From Bacteroidota bacterium (GTDB taxonomy: Bacteria; Bacteroidota; Ignavibacteria; Ignavibacteriales; Ignavibacteriaceae), in assembly GCA_021777835.1 (NCBI GenBank), contig JAJYDC010000002.1, forward strand, positions 132,088 through 196,087: DNA of 64,000 bases. Direction: 5' to 3'. A model generated the notes under the pieces. The model was not told where the DNA came from. It made no database searches and was given only the letters and a program-made list of their open reading frames with translations. A program made the position numbers and the translations under genes. Below, piece after piece: positions 61,633 to 64,000 of the stretch. Numbering within the stretch: the stretch's first letter is position 1; each line of letters begins with the position of its first letter.

Positions 61633-63855
61633 GTGGCGTATATTAAAAAAATATTTACCGTATACGATTATCTTTCAATTTATTTACTCTTAATCTTCCT
61701 AATAAATTTATTCCTACAGTTTATCCCCCTGACAAACGTCTTGGGATACGAGTATTCTGCTGCTAATTCTATCTTATTGAGCCTTTTATCGGCACTTTAT
61801 CTTATCCGGGTTTATAAGAGATTTGGAAATAATGGAAATAAAAAAGTCTTGATAAGATATCTTACTGTTGGCTTTTTGTCGTTTATACTATTACCTCTTT
61901 TAATTTCAATTACTCATTCAATCTTTTCAATTAGTTGTTCAATTTGCGATGGTCTTTTATTTTATACTGTGCTTACAATTCCTTCAATAATTGTCGGAGC
62001 TTCGTTGGGTTTAATATCGCTAAATCTAAATAAGAGATTCCCAGTTCCAATCTTCATCTTATTGTACATTGCTATACTGTCCATTCCGTTTTTTGAATTC
62101 TACTTTAATCCCCAAATTTATTTTTATAATGCAATATTCGGTTTTTTCCCGGGCACTATTTACGACGAGGGTTTGGACGTTGGCAGTTCTTTAATTATTT
62201 ACCGTTTATTGAACACAATTTTCTTTGGTACCTTATATATCCTTTTAATTAATAAAGGCATATCCGTTAGTAAATTAAGAAGTTATTTACTTATGGTAAC
62301 TGCTCTAATAATTTCGGTTGTTTTTCTTTTCGTATCTCCGGCATTTAATTTTTCTACTAATTTCGGTAAACTCAATAATGCATTGAAAAACGAAGTAGTG
62401 ACACAACATTTCGTTATTCACTTCTCTGAGCAAATAAATCCTGACCTTCTTAATGCTGTATGTTTAAGCCACGAATATTATTATGCGGAATTATCAAAGT
62501 TCTTTGGCTTTAAGATGACACATAGAATCAATTCATATATTTTTTATGATAACGCACAGAAAAAAGTATTAATTGGCTCAGCCAATGCAGATATTGCAAA
62601 GCCCTGGCTTAGATGTACTTTCACTTCTTTGAGCGATTATGGTGAAACGTTAAGGCATGAAATAGCACATTGTTTTACTTCAAAGTTTGGAAGGGGAATA
62701 TTTAAGATAGCGGGCGGGATGAATCCTGCACTTATAGAAGGAGCAGCAGTCGCCGGAGATCCGTATTATGATGAACATTCAATTGACTATATGGCTGCCT
62801 TAGCATATAGAGAATCCTATAGAATAAATTTACCCGAATTGTACCGTGGATTCAGTTTTTATACTCAAACATCTTCACTATCGTATGTTTATGCCGGCTC
62901 ATTTTCGAAATACTTAATCTCTAATTACGGTATAAAAAAATTTGAAAACTTCTATGCAACTAATAATTTTAAAAAAGTCTATGGAACAGAAATTAAGAAT
63001 ACAGTACATCTATACTATCAATATCTGGACAGTTTGAAATTAAACTTAAATTCAAACAAGGCTAGTTATTATTTTGGATGGAAGTCAATATTTTATAAAG
63101 TTTGTCCAAGATATGTGGCTAACATATTAGCAAAAGCATGGGGATATTATAATAGTCAAGAGTACACAAAAGCAGAAAAACTATTTACTGATGTACAAAA
63201 CTTGACTAATAACTACTCAGGCTTAACCGGGTTAACAGATTGTCTGGTAAAAGAAAATAAATTTCTTCAAGCAGCAGGTCTTTTACGAAAGAAAATTAGC
63301 GAATTTAAGAATACTTCATATTATTATGGTATTGAATTAAAATTAGCAGATGTCGACGTACTTACATCGAACGAATCTGAAGCGGATTCATTATACCAAG
63401 CATTGCTTGAACAAAATCCGAATAGAAGATACGTTAGTCTTTCGAACTTAAGGATCAGCTTGATGAATAGTGACTCATTGTTAAAAACTTATATAGCAGG
63501 AAATAATTATGACCGATTTATTATTTTGAGAGATCTTAATGAAACAAAATACGATTATTCGTCTATACCGCCGTTCATTGATCTTGCAAAATATTTTAAT
63601 ATTAGCTATACAATAATAAAACAAGTATTTTCAAAGCCTTTTTTCGCGAGTAATATTGAAAGCAGTTATGCACTATATAAAATATCAGACTTTATGTTCG
63701 AGCACCTAGATTTTCAAAACGCTCAAAAGACTGCGACTCTTGCGTTGAAATATAATGATGACCCTGACTTCAACATATTTTTAAACGAAAATATAAATAA
63801 AATAAACTGGTGTAATTCACACTCATCTTATATTTTAGCACACACAAAATTTTAA
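61633..63855 (+). CDS. Multipass membrane zinc metallopeptidase-like protein with C-terminal helical repeats
   Basis: 740 residues from GTG 61633, two bases after murA. About six to eight membrane helices fill residues 10-240. A gluzincin-like domain follows (about 255-480): HEIAH (342-346) gives two zinc His plus the catalytic Glu, and Glu369 in ALIEGAAVAGDPYYD fits the third ligand of the Peptidase_MA-like group. FYTQTSSLSYVYAGSFSKYLISNYG is the usual following helix text. The C-terminal ~230 residues are helical and TPR-like (NSQEYTKAEKLFTDVQNLTNNYSGLTGLTDCL). Substrate unknown; the likely outward-facing peptidase and the murA link suggest an envelope role. Confidence 0.8.
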   Translation: MAYIKKIFTVYDYLSIYLLLIFLINLFLQFIPLTNVLGYEYSAANSILLSLLSALYLIRVYKRFGNNGNKKVLIRYLTVGFLSFILLPLLISITHSIFSISCSICDGLLFYTVLTIPSIIVGASLGLISLNLNKRFPVPIFILLYIAILSIPFFEFYFNPQIYFYNAIFGFFPGTIYDEGLDVGSSLIIYRLLNTIFFGTLYILLINKGISVSKLRSYLLMVTALIISVVFLFVSPAFNFSTNFGKLNNALKNEVVTQHFVIHFSEQINPDLLNAVCLSHEYYYAELSKFFGFKMTHRINSYIFYDNAQKKVLIGSANADIAKPWLRCTFTSLSDYGETLRHEIAHCFTSKFGRGIFKIAGGMNPALIEGAAVAGDPYYDEHSIDYMAALAYRESYRINLPELYRGFSFYTQTSSLSYVYAGSFSKYLISNYGIKKFENFYATNNFKKVYGTEIKNTVHLYYQYLDSLKLNLNSNKASYYFGWKSIFYKVCPRYVANILAKAWGYYNSQEYTKAEKLFTDVQNLTNNYSGLTGLTDCLVKENKFLQAAGLLRKKISEFKNTSYYYGIELKLADVDVLTSNESEADSLYQALLEQNPNRRYVSLSNLRISLMNSDSLLKTYIAGNNYDRFIILRDLNETKYDYSSIPPFIDLAKYFNISYTIIKQVFSKPFFASNIESSYALYKISDFMFEHLDFQNAQKTATLALKYNDDPDFNIFLNENINKINWCNSHSSYILAHTKF

Positions 63856-63890
63856 CATTTATACATCGATATATTAAACTATTTATCTAA

Positions 63891-64000
63891 ATGAATTTTA
63901 CTAAAGCCTTATCAAAATATCAATTTATTATCAGCGTTTCCAAATTAGCGGACAAAAGGAAAGTCCAAGTCTTTATTGTAGGAGGTTACGTACGGGATCT
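63891..64000 (+). CDS. CCA tRNA nucleotidyltransferase/poly(A) polymerase family, 3' end outside window
   Basis: ATG at 63891 opens a frame that runs off the window. The 36 visible residues begin MNFTKALSKYQFIISVSKLAD and end VQVFIVGGYVRD, the N-terminal (V/I)VGGxVRD signature of class II nucleotidyltransferases that bind the nucleotide triphosphate. Family members add CCA to tRNA 3' ends or (A) tails to RNA; which one cannot be decided without the rest. Confidence 0.8.
   Translation, partial: MNFTKALSKYQFIISVSKLADKRKVQVFIVGGYVRD

Overview
The window looks like chromosomal DNA of an Ignavibacteria-type member of the Bacteroidota/Chlorobiota (FCB) group. Reasons: AT-rich DNA; five secreted proteins with C-terminal type IX secretion (T9SS) sorting domains, some with the NYPNPFNP(T/S)T signature; three PorV/UPF0164-family outer-membrane proteins; two CarboxypepD_reg-TonB receptors; and a Gram-negative envelope gene set (KdsC-like phosphatase, two family-9 glycosyltransferases, EmrAB-TolC). 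Lineage is inferred from protein style, not from a marker gene. Both window edges cut genes: a T9SS cargo on the left and a CCA-adding-enzyme-like gene on the right.

Region 1 (1-25810, all + strand) is a glycan locus centred on mannosides. A carbohydrate-binding T9SS protein is followed by a strong terminator. Then come a TonB receptor, a 1082-residue secreted protein, a PorV-like protein and a SurA-like PPIase. These are followed by a sugar ABC importer (lipoprotein SBP and two permeases), two adjacent GH130 enzymes, a secreted toroid protein, a multidomain T9SS enzyme candidate with Ig and LamG domains, a cytosolic GH2 beta-mannosidase, an exported six-hairpin glycosidase-like protein and the importer's MalK-type ATPase. 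No SusD homologue is present.

Region 2 (25870-37255, - strand) holds a four-gene T9SS/PorV unit, then a tightly overlapping six-gene unit read as TPR lipoprotein, CE4 deacetylase, GT2, radical SAM, DUF1207-like barrel, M50 protease, and finally an MFS transporter. The deacetylase/glycosyltransferase pair suggests synthesis of a surface polysaccharide or glycolipid. Region 3 (37649-43223, - strand) has a second TonB receptor, another T9SS cargo and a KdsC-like phosphatase. Three genes in this stretch or next to it end at, or are flanked by, intrinsic-terminator-like hairpins.

Region 4 (43322-51479) is housekeeping and envelope: LD-carboxypeptidase (+), then ispE, a homocysteine methyltransferase, two GT9 enzymes, a heptanucleotide tandem repeat and polA (all -). 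Region 5 (51982-57217, -) is a small unknown gene plus a drug-efflux operon TetR-HlyD-DHA2-TolC. A perfect TetR-type operator sits directly downstream of a sigma70-like promoter. Region 6 (57677-64000, +) couples a PP2C phosphatase to a Ser/Thr kinase whose outer domain is a six-repeat Asp-box/YCF48-like propeller, followed by murA, a membrane metallopeptidase with a C-terminal repeat region, and the truncated nucleotidyltransferase.

No rRNA, tRNA, CRISPR array or insertion sequence was recognised. Likely start codons include several TTG and GTG. Purine-rich Shine-Dalgarno sequences support several start revisions stated below.
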